From an uncultured bacterium (lineage in GTDB: Bacteria > Bacillota > Clostridia > Lachnospirales > Lachnospiraceae), in the NCBI GenBank assembly GCA_947175015.1, contig CAMWLE010000026.1:1-40242 (forward strand): a stretch of DNA of 40,242 nucleotides, given 5' to 3'. The notes beneath the pieces are model-generated. The model was given only the letters and a program-made list of their open reading frames with translations. It was not told the origin of the DNA and did not search any database. Positions 23,315 through 31,938 of the stretch are shown here, piece by piece (positions within the stretch are counted from its first letter, which is position 1; the number at the start of each line of letters is the position of its first letter). A program made the translations under genes and the position numbers.

Positions 23315-23719
23315 ATGAGTCAAATGATAGATAAAATCAAAACCATACCTAAGCTCTATCATGTGGAGGGGTGTTCTGTGGAGCAAATTGCCGAAGCGGA
23401 AACAGAATTGGGTTTACATTTTCCGGAAGATTATGTGGAATATGTAAGAGAATATGGGGCAATCAGTTTTTACAGAACGGAGTGGACGGGCCTCAATGTG
23501 GCGGGATACATAAATGTTGTTGAGGTCACACAGCAGGAGCGAAGCATGAATCCGGATTTCCCGAAAGATTGTTTTGTGATTGAAAATCAGGGGATTGATG
23601 GCTTGGTGGTTGCCGCAAATGAAAGCGGACAGGTATTCACAATTCAATACCATAAAAAGGAGCTGCTCTGCAATTCTTTGACGGAGTATCTGGAACTATG
23701 TATTTCCCGCAGGAAATAG
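23315..23719 (+). CDS. SMI1/KNR4 (SUKH superfamily) immunity protein
   Basis: A 134-aa protein with the SUKH pattern: SVEQIAEAETELGLHFPEDYVEYVREYGAIS at the N-terminus, an acidic beta core (NVVEVTQQER), DCFVIENQGIDGLVVAANESG and FTIQYHKKELLCNSLTEYLELC. SUKH proteins are common partners of HNH-superfamily nuclease toxins, which they bind and inhibit in the cytoplasm. The ATG at 23315 with AGGAG 7 nt upstream is chosen; an earlier in-frame start would overlap the toxin gene and add unrelated residues. It directly follows the LHH nuclease gene, a classic toxin-immunity order, and is the last cassette gene. Confidence 0.9.
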   Translation: MSQMIDKIKTIPKLYHVEGCSVEQIAEAETELGLHFPEDYVEYVREYGAISFYRTEWTGLNVAGYINVVEVTQQERSMNPDFPKDCFVIENQGIDGLVVAANESGQVFTIQYHKKELLCNSLTEYLELCISRRK

Positions 23720-23773
23720 GTGCATACAACCCTTTCGGGAAAAGAGGCATGTGTATCAGAGGCCATTGGAAGT

Positions 23774-23787
23774 TTGCAATATTGCAA
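23774..23787. repeat. Perfect 14-nt palindrome
   Basis: TTGCAATATTGCAA reads the same on both strands. It lies between the immunity gene and the next inverted repeat. It could be an operator or chance; nothing else supports a role. Confidence 0.4.
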
Positions 23788-23811
23788 TAAAAAAATGAGA
23801 AATTGGTAATG

Positions 23812-23868
23812 AATAAGCTTTGACAAAAATGATGCGATTTCCCTGCACATATTTTGTCAAAGCTTATT
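23812..23868. repeat. Perfect 17-bp inverted repeat at the cassette's right end
   Basis: AATAAGCTTTGACAAAA (23812-23828) and its exact reverse complement (23852-23868) surround a 23-nt loop. The core AAGCTTTGACA also occurs in the terminator at the cassette's left end (11696-11706). It may be a bidirectional terminator. The 311-nt gap 23720-24030 otherwise contains only the 14-nt palindrome and the next promoter. Confidence 0.75.
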
Positions 23869-23948
23869 TGGCATAGGGAGTGAACATCTGTTATAGATTA
23901 CTGATCACTTCGTGGCCGGCAACCCTCATGTGAACTGAATATTTGTAC

Positions 23949-23976
23949 TTGTATAATTTCTGATTTTTACTATAAT
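23949..23976 (+). promoter_or_regulatory. Promoter of the VWA/MoxR operon
   Basis: TTGTAT (23949-23954) and a consensus TATAAT (23971-23976) are spaced by 16 nt, 54 nt ahead of the VWA gene. Confidence 0.6.
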
Positions 23977-24030
23977 AAAGTAGGTAGATGCAAGAGGGAA
24001 TGACGGGATGTTAAAAAGAAGGAGAGCAAT

Positions 24031-25311
24031 ATGTCCGATGAGGCTAAAATTTCATCACTGGCAGCACAGGTTATGGGGATTGCGCGGGATGATATTCTGA
24101 TACACTTGAGATTTTTTGACAGGGCTTTGGCGGAGCTTACATGCAGGGAACGGCAGAAGACAGGGTGTTTTGCTACGGATGGCAGCACTTGTTTTTATGA
24201 TCCGGTATATGTGCTGAAATGCTATCAGGAAAATCCCAAATATATCACCAGAGCTTACCTTCACATGTTGCTGCACTGTATCTTCTTCCATAGCTTTCAG
24301 TACGATAAACTGGAGGCGGATAAGTGGGATCTGGCAGCGGATATTGCAGTGGAAAATGTGATATTAGAGCTGAGAATGGCGGGCGCGGTGCTGGAAGAAG
24401 ATGAGGAGGCGGCAAGAAAGCTGAAAATTTTGCAGGAGGATGTGGGAGCCCTTACCGCAGAACGGATTTACCGGTATTTTACCAGGAATCCATTGACTGT
24501 CAGGGAAGAGAATGAATGGAAGAGATTATTTGTAAGGGATGTGCATTCTCTATGGAAACCGGCGGAACAGCTAATTATGACGAAAGAGCAGTGGGAGAAA
24601 ATCAGCAGGCGGGTAAAAGCAGAGTTGAAATCATTTACTAAGGCCAGGGCAGAGGCGGGAAGTTTGATCAAGAATCTGGAGGAGGCCACGCGGGACAGAT
24701 ATGATTACAGCGAGATTTTGCGCCGTTTTATGGTAACCGGTGAGGAAATCGGCGTGAATGATGATGAGTTTGATTATGTTTATTATACTTATGGTCTGGA
24801 GCAATATGGAAATCTGCCGCTGATTGAGCCATTAGAATATAAGGAAAGCATAAAGGTAAAAGAATTTGTCATTGCCATTGACACTTCGGCATCCTGTCGG
24901 GGGGAGATTGTCAGGGCATTTTTAAATAAGACGTATTCTATCCTGAAATCCGGTGAGAACTTTTTCCACAGGATGAATGTTCATGTGATTCAGTGTGATC
25001 ATCAGGTGCAAAGTGATACGAAGATTACCTGTCAGGAGGAATTCGATGCCTTTCTGCAGAATGGGAAGCTGACGGGGGGCGGGGCAACGGATTTCAGCCC
25101 GGTATTTGCCTATGTGGATGCGCTTTTGGCGCAGAAAGAATTTGAGAATTTAAAAGGGCTGATTTATTTTACGGACGGATATGGTATTTATCCGGAGCGC
25201 ATGCCGGAGTATCAGGTGATATTTGCCTTCCTGGGAGAGGACGAGAATCGTGCCCCTGTGCCGTCCTGGAGCATGAAGGTGGTGTTGGAAGAAGAGGAAA
25301 TGGAAATGTAA
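24031..25311 (+). CDS. VWA-like protein with degenerate metallopeptidase domain (DUF2201 type)
   Basis: A 426-aa protein of the putative metallopeptidase plus VWA-like type. Around residues 78-87 it has HMLLHCIFFH, which keeps the His spacing of an HExxHxxxxH zinc site but has Met in place of the catalytic Glu, so peptidase activity is unlikely. The C-terminal von Willebrand A domain has a MIDAS set: DTSAS (284-288), TGGGATDF and FTDGYG. AAGGAG precedes the ATG. The next gene encodes a MoxR-type AAA ATPase; such pairs act as ATP-driven chaperones where VWA proteins recruit clients. The client here is unknown. Confidence 0.85.
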   Translation: MSDEAKISSLAAQVMGIARDDILIHLRFFDRALAELTCRERQKTGCFATDGSTCFYDPVYVLKCYQENPKYITRAYLHMLLHCIFFHSFQYDKLEADKWDLAADIAVENVILELRMAGAVLEEDEEAARKLKILQEDVGALTAERIYRYFTRNPLTVREENEWKRLFVRDVHSLWKPAEQLIMTKEQWEKISRRVKAELKSFTKARAEAGSLIKNLEEATRDRYDYSEILRRFMVTGEEIGVNDDEFDYVYYTYGLEQYGNLPLIEPLEYKESIKVKEFVIAIDTSASCRGEIVRAFLNKTYSILKSGENFFHRMNVHVIQCDHQVQSDTKITCQEEFDAFLQNGKLTGGGATDFSPVFAYVDALLAQKEFENLKGLIYFTDGYGIYPERMPEYQVIFAFLGEDENRAPVPSWSMKVVLEEEEMEM

Positions 25312-25363
25312 TTCTAATCAGGGGTGCGGATGATGGCGATGGAAGAATATGAGGTGGATAATT

Positions 25364-26878
25364 ATGAATGTAAAACAGGCAAAGGAATATATTAAAAATG
25401 CGGTGAAGCTATATTTAAAGAAAGATGAATTCGGAGAGTACAGGGTTCCGGTGGTACGTCAGCGCCCCATTTTCCTGTTGGGGGCGCCGGGAATCGGCAA
25501 GACGGCAATTATGGAGCAAATTGCCCAGGAAATGGGGATTGCGTTGGTGTCCTATTCCATGACCCATCACACCAGACAGTCCGCATTGGGGCTTCCGTTT
25601 ATCACACAAAAGGAATATGACGGGATATCTTACAGTGTGTCGGAGTATACCATGAGTGAGATTATTGCTTCCGTGTATGAGACAATGGAAGAGAGCGGGT
25701 GGAAAGAAGGTATCTTGTTTCTGGATGAGATTAACTGTGTATCAGAAACGCTTGCGCCTGCCATGCTGCAATTTCTGCAATACAAAGTATTCGGGCGGCA
25801 TCGGGTTCCGGAGGGGTGGATTATTGTGACGGCAGGAAATCCGCCGGAATACAATAAGTCAGTTCGGGAATTTGATGTGGTAACGCTGGACCGTCTGAAA
25901 GTGCTGGAGGTAGAGCCCGACTATCAGGTTTGGAAGGAGTATGCGGCCGATAAACGTATTCACAATGCAGTCTTGAGCTATCTGGAGCTGAAAAAAGAGC
26001 ATTTTTACAGTATGGAGATGACTGTGAAAGGGCGCAGCTATGTGACTGCCAGAGGGTGGGAGGATTTGTCGGAGATTTTGACGCTTTATGAGGAAGAAGA
26101 ACTGCAGGTAGATGAGACTTTGGTGGGACAATATCTGAGAAGTGAAAAGATTGTGAAGGAATTTACCGCATATTATGATTTGTACCAAAAGTATAAGAGA
26201 GATTATCGAATCAATGATATTTTGGCGGGAACACCTTCCAAACAGGCTGTGGAGAGGGCTAAGGGAGCGGCATTTGATGAACGGCTTTCTCTGTTGGGGA
26301 TGCTTTTGGACAGGGTGCAGGCTGATATGAAAGAGATGATGGGACAGGCGGCATTCTTGGGAGATTTGCGGCAGCCGCTGAAGAGCGTGGGAACGTTGGC
26401 AGCGGGCGATAGTACGGCGCCCATGCTATTGCAGTTGAAAAAGCAGGCGGAAGGGCGTAAAAAAATGTTGGAAAAGCAGCAGACGGCCAATGCGCTTTCT
26501 GATGGAGACAGGATAAAGCATCGTCAAGTGATTCGGTTTCTGGAGGAGTGCCACAGGGAGATTTCTGTACATGGGGATAGTACGGGAGAGGCTGCTTATG
26601 GTCTGGTGAAAGAGAAGTATAATGGTCAGGTGACCAAAATGAAAGAGGAAACCGGGAAGGTGCAGGACAGACTACATTCATTGTTTGCTTTTGTGGAAGA
26701 GGCATTTGGGCAGGGGAATGAAATGTTGGTTCTGGTGACAGAGCTGACAGTGGACAGCGCCAGTGCGCAGTTTATCGCTACGTTCGGAAGTGATGACTAC
26801 AGCAGATACAGTCAGGAATTGATGCTCAGTGAGCGCCGGGATAGTATACAGGAACAGATTGCGGAGTTGAAATTATAA
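25364..26878 (+). CDS. MoxR-type AAA+ ATPase
   Basis: A 504-aa AAA+ ATPase with Walker A GAPGIGKT (40-47, K46), Walker B ILFLDEIN (D121, E122) and a sensor-1 region TAGNPPEYN. The second half is helical with a coiled-coil-like stretch at about 340-450. Length and order fit MoxR-family ATPases that work with VWA-domain partners, and the VWA gene lies 52 nt upstream. The ATG at 25364 has GAGGTGG 6 nt upstream; the ATG at 25349 is inside that site region. Role inferred: remodelling or assembly of an unknown client complex. Confidence 0.85.
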   Translation: MNVKQAKEYIKNAVKLYLKKDEFGEYRVPVVRQRPIFLLGAPGIGKTAIMEQIAQEMGIALVSYSMTHHTRQSALGLPFITQKEYDGISYSVSEYTMSEIIASVYETMEESGWKEGILFLDEINCVSETLAPAMLQFLQYKVFGRHRVPEGWIIVTAGNPPEYNKSVREFDVVTLDRLKVLEVEPDYQVWKEYAADKRIHNAVLSYLELKKEHFYSMEMTVKGRSYVTARGWEDLSEILTLYEEEELQVDETLVGQYLRSEKIVKEFTAYYDLYQKYKRDYRINDILAGTPSKQAVERAKGAAFDERLSLLGMLLDRVQADMKEMMGQAAFLGDLRQPLKSVGTLAAGDSTAPMLLQLKKQAEGRKKMLEKQQTANALSDGDRIKHRQVIRFLEECHREISVHGDSTGEAAYGLVKEKYNGQVTKMKEETGKVQDRLHSLFAFVEEAFGQGNEMLVLVTELTVDSASAQFIATFGSDDYSRYSQELMLSERRDSIQEQIAELKL

Positions 26879-26932
26879 GATTGTGGTTTGGGGTTGGATG
26901 AATTGAAATGCTGCGCAGATGGAGAGAATGTT

Positions 26933-27895
26933 ATGCAGGAAAAGCAGTTGGAGATAACGGGCGGTATTCTATACTATGAATTGGCAGGAGAAAAAGTGCA
27001 CATTGTCGGTTATCAGGGTTCAGGCGCCAGAGTGGAAGTGCCGGCAGAGATAGAAGGATGTCCGGTAACAGGGATAGGGAAAAAGGCATTTTTGAGCAAA
27101 AAAAGCCTCCATAGCATTATTTTGCCCGCTATGGTGGAAGAAATTGGTGATTGGGCGTTTGCCTATTGCGGCGGACTTGTGCAGATATCGTTTCCGTATC
27201 CGGATCAAAGGATTCGATTTGGGAAAGCAGTTTTTAAAGAATGCGAACGATTGGAAAGGATTGAAATAAGAATACCCAGGGAAGAGTATGGGAGGAAACG
27301 ATCCGAAACAGTCGAACAGAGAAAAGGTTTAGAGGCAGGAATTTCGGAGAAAGGAATCCCGGAACTGCTGGCGGCTGCGGTGAGAGTGATGGACGCTTAT
27401 TATCTGTTGGATCTGTCGGAAGCAGGAAGCGTGGAATGGCTGGCAAAATGGGATGCAAGACTTGCGGCTATGCTTCAAGCTCCCGATCAGGAGGGCTATT
27501 CAAAACAGGTTCTGTGCGGTGAAGAGGATTACGGCAGTACGGATTTGGATGCTTTCACCAGCAACAGGCGAAAGGAAAAGGTCAGGCTTGCTTTCCTGCG
27601 TCTGCTTTATCCTTTGGGACTTTCGGTTTCCGGTCAGGCACAACTGGAAGATTATCTGCGCCGCCATACCAAAGGTCAGCCGGGGGAAGAGGCTTGGCTG
27701 GTTCTGTTGCAAGAACATGGCGATGACAGAGAGTATTATGAAATGTTTTCAGAGCTGTCCTGTATTAACAGGGACAATTTTGATGCGATACTTATGGATA
27801 TTGGGGATGGGTACCCGGAAATGAAAGCGTTCTTTATGAGGCTTCAGGAAGGTCAGGTCCCTGCTGAAGATTTTTTTGCAGCGCTGGAACTGTGA
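26933..27895 (+). CDS. Leucine-rich-repeat (BspA/LRR_5-like) protein
   Basis: A 320-aa soluble protein. The N-terminal 110 residues contain BspA-type LRR units (VPAEIEGCPVTGIGKKAFLSKKSLHSIILP and VEEIGDWAFAYCGGLVQISFP, cut short here only by family unit length). The remainder is an unrecognised, mostly helical domain. No signal peptide is visible, so unlike many BspA proteins it should be cytoplasmic. ATG 26933 has GGAGAG 6 nt upstream; the TTG at 26888 is less likely. It follows the MoxR gene by 54 nt and probably supplies client recognition to the VWA/MoxR pair. Confidence 0.75.
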   Translation: MQEKQLEITGGILYYELAGEKVHIVGYQGSGARVEVPAEIEGCPVTGIGKKAFLSKKSLHSIILPAMVEEIGDWAFAYCGGLVQISFPYPDQRIRFGKAVFKECERLERIEIRIPREEYGRKRSETVEQRKGLEAGISEKGIPELLAAAVRVMDAYYLLDLSEAGSVEWLAKWDARLAAMLQAPDQEGYSKQVLCGEEDYGSTDLDAFTSNRRKEKVRLAFLRLLYPLGLSVSGQAQLEDYLRRHTKGQPGEEAWLVLLQEHGDDREYYEMFSELSCINRDNFDAILMDIGDGYPEMKAFFMRLQEGQVPAEDFFAALEL

Positions 27896-27914
27896 ATATA
27901 CAAAGGAAGACATA

Positions 27915-28157
27915 ATGATGTTACTGCCCGCTCTCAACTTCATAACATTGGAATGGTTCCATGATGCTCTGTTCAGGGGGACTTTGTCATCCAGCCTCCA
28001 TGGAATGCAGATTGATACGATCGGTATCTGTACTGAATCTGAAAGTTCTTCAGATATTGTCATAACTGAGATGATTTTTGAAGATGCCGGAGAGGAGTAC
28101 GATCTGGAACAGATTCTTCCCTATGTCACAAATATAGATGAGTGCGAGGTGTCTTGA
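27915..28157 (+). CDS. Unknown 80-aa acidic protein
   Basis: A short protein (80 aa) with no recognised family, starting 20 nt after the LRR gene with AAGGAAG 5 nt upstream (ATG 27915 or 27918). The C-terminal half is strongly acidic (TESESSSDIVITEMIFEDAGEEYDLEQI). Position makes it the last gene of the VWA/MoxR/LRR operon. Coding status is moderately supported by the ribosome binding site and spacing only. Confidence 0.5.
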   Translation: MMLLPALNFITLEWFHDALFRGTLSSSLHGMQIDTIGICTESESSSDIVITEMIFEDAGEEYDLEQILPYVTNIDECEVS

Positions 28158-28339
28158 AAAGCAAAGCTAACATAATAACATTTTGACAGCTTCTCATAAC
28201 AAATAAGTATTGAGAAGTCGGTTATATTCCGCTATTCTGTATTTATACTGCGCACCGGTTAAATTTGCAGTATAACAGAAAACAAATAGTCAGTACGGCG
28301 CGGTGGGCAGGCCGTAAGCTGTACAGAAAAGAGGGCGCT

Positions 28340-29356
28340 ATGAAGATTTTGGTTACAGGTGGTGCCGGGTTTATCGGCAGTCATACGGTGGTGGAATTGC
28401 AGCAGGCAGACTATGATGTTGTGGTGTTGGACAATTTATGTAATTCCAGTGAAAAGTCCCTGCAACGTGTGGAAGCAATTACAGGAAAGAAAGTTCCTTT
28501 TTACAAAGCGGATATTTTGGACAGGGAGGCATTGGAGAACATTTTTGCTCAGGAGAACATTGATGCGGTCATTCACTTTGCAGGACTGAAGGCAGTAGGG
28601 GAGTCCGTACAGAAACCCTGGGAATATTATGAAAACAATATTGCCGGTACCCTTACCTTGGTGGATGTCATGAGGAAGCATGGAGTGAAGAATATTATAT
28701 TCTCTTCCAGTGCCACGGTATATGGCAATCCTGCCATAATTCCTATTACAGAGGAATGTCCTAAGGGACAGTGTACCAATCCCTATGGCTGGACGAAATC
28801 CATGTTGGAACAGATACTATCAGATATCCAGAAGGCTGATCCGGAGTGGAATGTAATACTGCTTCGTTATTTTAATCCAATCGGTGCCCATAAGAGCGGT
28901 ACCATGGGGGAGAATCCAAACGGCATTCCTAACAATCTCATGCCTTATATTACCCAGGTGGCAGTAGGAAAGCTTCCGCAGTTGGGTGTATTTGGTGACG
29001 ATTATGATACACATGACGGAACGGGTGTCCGCGACTATATCCATGTGGTGGACCTGGCCGCAGGACATGTGAAGGCACTGAAGAAAATAGAAGAAAAGGC
29101 CGGTTTGAAGATTTATAATCTGGGTACGGGCGTGGGCTACAGTGTACTGGATATTGTGAAGAACTTTGAGGAGGCCACAGGGGTAAAAATTCCTTATGTC
29201 ATCAAAGAACGCCGTGCAGGGGATATTGCAACCTGCTATTCCGATGCAAGCCTTGCCAAAGAAGAGCTTGGATGGGAAGCGCAGTATGGCATCAGGGAAA
29301 TGTGTGAGGATTCCTGGAGATGGCAGAAAAATAATCCCAATGGATATGAGGAGTAG
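28340..29356 (+). CDS. galE: UDP-glucose 4-epimerase
   Basis: A 338-aa extended short-chain dehydrogenase that interconverts UDP-glucose and UDP-galactose with bound NAD (Leloir pathway and surface polysaccharide precursors). The N-terminal Rossmann motif is GGAGFIG, followed by [32 protein letters not shown], the catalytic Y149xxxK153 in [22 protein letters not shown] and [14 protein letters not shown]. The start at 28340 has GAGGG 4 nt upstream. It stands alone, with a weak TATACT (28248-28253) upstream and a hairpin downstream. Confidence 0.96.
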   Translation: MKILVTGGAGFIGSHTVVELQQADYDVVVLDNLCNSSEKSLQRVEAITGKKVPFYKADILDREALENIFAQENIDAVIHFAGLKAVGESVQKPWEYYENNIAGTLTLVDVMRKHGVKNIIFSSSATVYGNPAIIPITEECPKGQCTNPYGWTKSMLEQILSDIQKADPEWNVILLRYFNPIGAHKSGTMGENPNGIPNNLMPYITQVAVGKLPQLGVFGDDYDTHDGTGVRDYIHVVDLAAGHVKALKKIEEKAGLKIYNLGTGVGYSVLDIVKNFEEATGVKIPYVIKERRAGDIATCYSDASLAKEELGWEAQYGIREMCEDSWRWQKNNPNGYEE

Positions 29357-29396
29357 TGCGTAATAAGTTCGGCTTTGCAGAACTTGTCATACACAA

Positions 29397-29432
29397 AAGA
29401 ATGCCAGACGAACTCGTTCGCCTGGCATTCTT
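29397..29432. terminator. Terminator hairpin after galE
   Basis: AAGAATGCCAG (29397-29407) pairs with CTGGCATTCTT (29422-29432), with CGAA/TTCG continuing the stem after one mismatch. The A-rich flank on one side and the TTCTT on the other allow use in both directions, for galE and the converging hemolysin III gene. A smaller hairpin AAGTTC/GAACTT lies just upstream. Confidence 0.65.
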
Positions 29433-29606
29433 CAGGATTGCAGCGTTTCATGGAGAGACAGTGCCTCTTAGAAGTCATTTTAAACTTTAACGCTTAAGAA
29501 ATTCTTGCGAATCATAAAGTTCCAAGGTGACTGTATCATGTTGAACTTCACGGATTCGGGTAATTCCATAGGACGAAGGTATATGACGTAAAAAGGCATT
29601 CTGTTA

Positions 29607-30257
29607 TCAGGCCACATAGGTGTACATAAAGATAAAATGGCATATGCTTCCGGCCATGACGAAGAGGTGGAATACTTCATGGGAACCGAAATCCTTGTGC
29701 CTGGAATTAAATATGGGAAGCTTCAGCGCATAGATGACACCTCCCACTGTATAGAGGAGACCGCCGGCCAGAAGCCACAGAAATGCTGCGGGGGCCAGTG
29801 TGTCAAGTAATCTGCCGAATACCAGCACACATACCCATCCCATGGCAATATAAATGATGGAGGAAAACCACTTTGGACAGGTGATCCAGCAAGCCTTAAT
29901 GATCATGCCGGCCAGTGCGATACCCCATACCAGTGCAAGCAGTGCGTAGCCCAGATTTCCACCCAGCACAATGAGGCAAACCGGTGTATAGGAGCCTGCA
30001 ATCAGTACGAAGATCATCATATGATCTAATTTACGGAAAATACGCAGCGCTTTTCCGGTGAGATTTACAGAATGGTAAGTGGCGCTTGCGCCATAGAGTA
30101 AAATCATACTGGCTATAAAGACCGTCATGGCGCCAAGGCTCATAGAACGTGAGGATAATCCGGCCTTGACCAACAGTGGTATGGCGGCAAAAATGGCCAT
30201 CATCATGCCGATAAAATGTGTAATTGCACTTCCAGGTTCTCTTATTGTAATCTGCAT
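29607..30257 (-). CDS. Hemolysin III family membrane protein
   Basis: A 216-aa seven-helix membrane protein of the HlyIII/PAQR superfamily. Marks include the EPGSAITHFIG N-terminus, SATYHSV in helix 2 (Ser/His), KLDHMMIFVLIAGSYTPV, and HEVFHLFVMAGSICHF in the last helix. The Ser, His and HxxxH residues would bind zinc as in PAQR receptors. Despite the name, a hydrolase-like or membrane-homeostasis role is more likely than a toxin role. GGAGGT lies 7 nt before the start. It has a 250-nt leader from the promoter at 30517-30543. Confidence 0.93.
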   Translation of the reverse strand: MQITIREPGSAITHFIGMMMAIFAAIPLLVKAGLSSRSMSLGAMTVFIASMILLYGASATYHSVNLTGKALRIFRKLDHMMIFVLIAGSYTPVCLIVLGGNLGYALLALVWGIALAGMIIKACWITCPKWFSSIIYIAMGWVCVLVFGRLLDTLAPAAFLWLLAGGLLYTVGGVIYALKLPIFNSRHKDFGSHEVFHLFVMAGSICHFIFMYTYVA

Positions 30258-30516
30258 ATCAAATACCTCCTATTGATAAAGTTCTGTATTCCAGCGCCTC
30301 TATCATGCGCTTCGGTTCCAAGACCATTAGAATTTGTGATTGCATTTCCGCGTTGAACTGTTTCGCTGCTGTCTGCGGCAATTTCTTCTGCTTCTGTGCT
30401 GTTTGACCAGGGAAACGCCCATCAATGAGAAGAATGGTTTGTATGCGTTTTTGCAAACTGCGTGACGAGTGCGAAAGCAACAACAAGTAGTTTTGAAAAC
30501 TATGTGTTAAGACGAT

Positions 30517-30543
30517 ATTATACCCAATTTGAGGAAAAGTCAA
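30517..30543 (-). promoter_or_regulatory. Promoter of the hemolysin III gene
   Basis: On the minus strand TTGACT (30543-30538) and TATAAT (30522-30517) are spaced by 15 nt, shorter than usual but with strong hexamers. The leader down to 30258 is long; an open frame across it (30259-30543) has no ribosome binding site or recognisable family and is not called as a gene. Confidence 0.55.
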
Positions 30544-30545
30544 TA

Positions 30546-30812
30546 CTAATCTTCCTCAATTACTTGAATTTCCAAATAGTCAAAATCAATTGTCTCAATA
30601 AAGTTATCCTGTGTAAAGCGGGCTTTGCGATGACGCTTGAATTCAGATATGGTTTTGTTCAGCCAGACAGGTTTTCCCAGATCAAATTGATAGCATACTT
30701 CGTCCAGGGCGTTGAAAACTTTATGTGTGCGGGTGTCGCTACTGTTATCTTCAATGCAGGTATCCTGCAGCATATGATTATCCCTGAAAGTTCTTGCCCA
30801 TAAACGAAACAT
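30546..30812 (-). CDS. Small conserved hypothetical protein
   Basis: An 88-aa protein. The pattern FRLWARTFRDNHMLQDT, KVFNALDEVCYQFDLGKPVWL, ISEFKRHRKARFTQDNFIE and the end IDFDYLEIQVIEED is one I associate with short, widely conserved Lachnospiraceae proteins of unknown function. GGAAAGG lies 9 nt before the ATG at 30812; the upstream ATG at 30836 would include that site. No membrane segment is present. It lies just upstream of the hemolysin III promoter and reads in the same direction. Confidence 0.75.
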   Translation of the reverse strand: MFRLWARTFRDNHMLQDTCIEDNSSDTRTHKVFNALDEVCYQFDLGKPVWLNKTISEFKRHRKARFTQDNFIETIDFDYLEIQVIEED

Positions 30813-31241
30813 GTTATTGTCCTTTCCTGCGGACATAGCGTTGATAATATGTTATGTCCTGTTATGATACGATGACTGTCATTATGCTATGATATTTCAT
30901 GGTTAATCATAATAGATTTTCCCAATAAAAGCAAGTAATTTGCTCAGAAATAAAAAGTTATGAAAAGTTATCGTATGCAGGTATTTTTATGTATCAATTC
31001 TCATATATATAGAAGGTATGACTTTTCATACGGTGAATCATTGTAGCAATTCAGCGATCTGTTTGCCCCGCTTGGAAAGGTTCGCTGAAATGAAAAAAAT
31101 AACATCAATCTTCTTAAAAAAGGATTAACTTTTGTGGATAATATACAATTGTGCAAGTATTTATGGTATACTGAATCCGGTCAGTTTTTATTACATATGC
31201 AGGAGCATGACAAAAAGTACAGTATAACCAAAGGAGTAGAA
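30813..31241. other. Divergent intergenic region with small inverted repeats
   Basis: This AT-rich 429-nt gap separates the minus-strand small gene from the alarmone synthetase gene. It holds GGACATA (30831-30837) with TATGTCC (30853-30859), a GTATGA/TCATAC hairpin near 31016-31031, and TTCAGCGA (31050-31057) with TCGCTGAA (31082-31089). None is followed by a T-run. No gene is seen. Confidence 0.5.
31164..31172 (+). promoter_or_regulatory. Extended -10 promoter of the alarmone synthetase gene
   Basis: TGGTATACT gives a TG-extended -10 element (TATACT at 31167-31172). No clear -35 box is placed 17 nt upstream. It lies about 70 nt before the chosen start. Confidence 0.4.
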
Positions 31242-31901
31242 ATGGAATTGAAGGAAGACTATCGAGAGGATCGTGATGGAATCGATAGCTGGAAAGAAGT
31301 AACGCTTATTTATAATGCGGCGCTTAGACAGATTGAAACCAAGATCGATATATTGAATGATGAATTTCAGCATGTGCATCGGTACAATCCTATAGAACAT
31401 ATCAAGGCTCGTATTAAAACCCCGGAAAGTATTGTGAAGAAGCTGAAACGAGATGGCTATGAATCCACTATAGACAATATGGTAAAGTATATTAATGATA
31501 TTGCCGGTATTCGTATTATATGTTCATTTACTTCCGATATTTATAGAATTGCTGATATGATCAGAACGCAGCGGGATATCAAGGTGCTGCGGGTAAAGGA
31601 TTATATCACATTTCCCAAAGCCAGCGGTTACAAGAGTTATCATTTGATTGTAACAGTTCCGGTGTTTCTGTCGGACAGGGTCATAGAGGATACAAAGGTA
31701 GAGATTCAGATTCGGACAGTGGCAATGGACTTTTGGGCAAGTCTTGAGCATAAGATTCATTATAAATTTGAAGGAGATGCGCCGGAGTATATCAAGAATG
31801 AACTGATAGAATGTGCGAAAATGGTGTCGGACCTGGATGCCAGAATGCTGAAACTGAATGATGAAATCCTTGCAATTAGCCAGGAGCATAAAGATAAATA
31901 A
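31242..31901 (+). CDS. Small alarmone synthetase (RelQ/YjbM-like GTP pyrophosphokinase)
   Basis: A 219-aa synthetase-only RelA/SpoT protein that makes (p)ppGpp from ATP and GTP or GDP. It has the synthetase motifs RIKTPESIVKKLKRDG, INDIAGIRIIC, VLRVKDYITFPKASGYKSYHLIV and VEIQIRTVAMDFWASLEHKIHYK, and lacks the hydrolase, TGS and ACT domains of long Rel. ATG 31242 has AAAGGAG 5 nt upstream; the longer frame from 31134 would cross the promoter. It is a single-gene unit. The location just before the ribosomal protein operon may be coincidence. Confidence 0.94.
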   Translation: MELKEDYREDRDGIDSWKEVTLIYNAALRQIETKIDILNDEFQHVHRYNPIEHIKARIKTPESIVKKLKRDGYESTIDNMVKYINDIAGIRIICSFTSDIYRIADMIRTQRDIKVLRVKDYITFPKASGYKSYHLIVTVPVFLSDRVIEDTKVEIQIRTVAMDFWASLEHKIHYKFEGDAPEYIKNELIECAKMVSDLDARMLKLNDEILAISQEHKDK

Positions 31902-31938
31902 CAGGAAATGGTATCCAAGTGTGCTATAATGCAGGCAT

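Noticed and set aside
13337..23719. Type VII (WXG/LXG) or type IV secretion locus
   Set aside because: There are no WXG100, EsaA/YukD or VirB/Tra proteins, the toxins lack LXG domains, and the motor is HerA-like with no membrane helices.
30259..30543. 94-codon minus-strand frame in the hemolysin III leader
   Set aside because: It begins upstream of the predicted transcription start, lacks a ribosome binding site and has no family resemblance.
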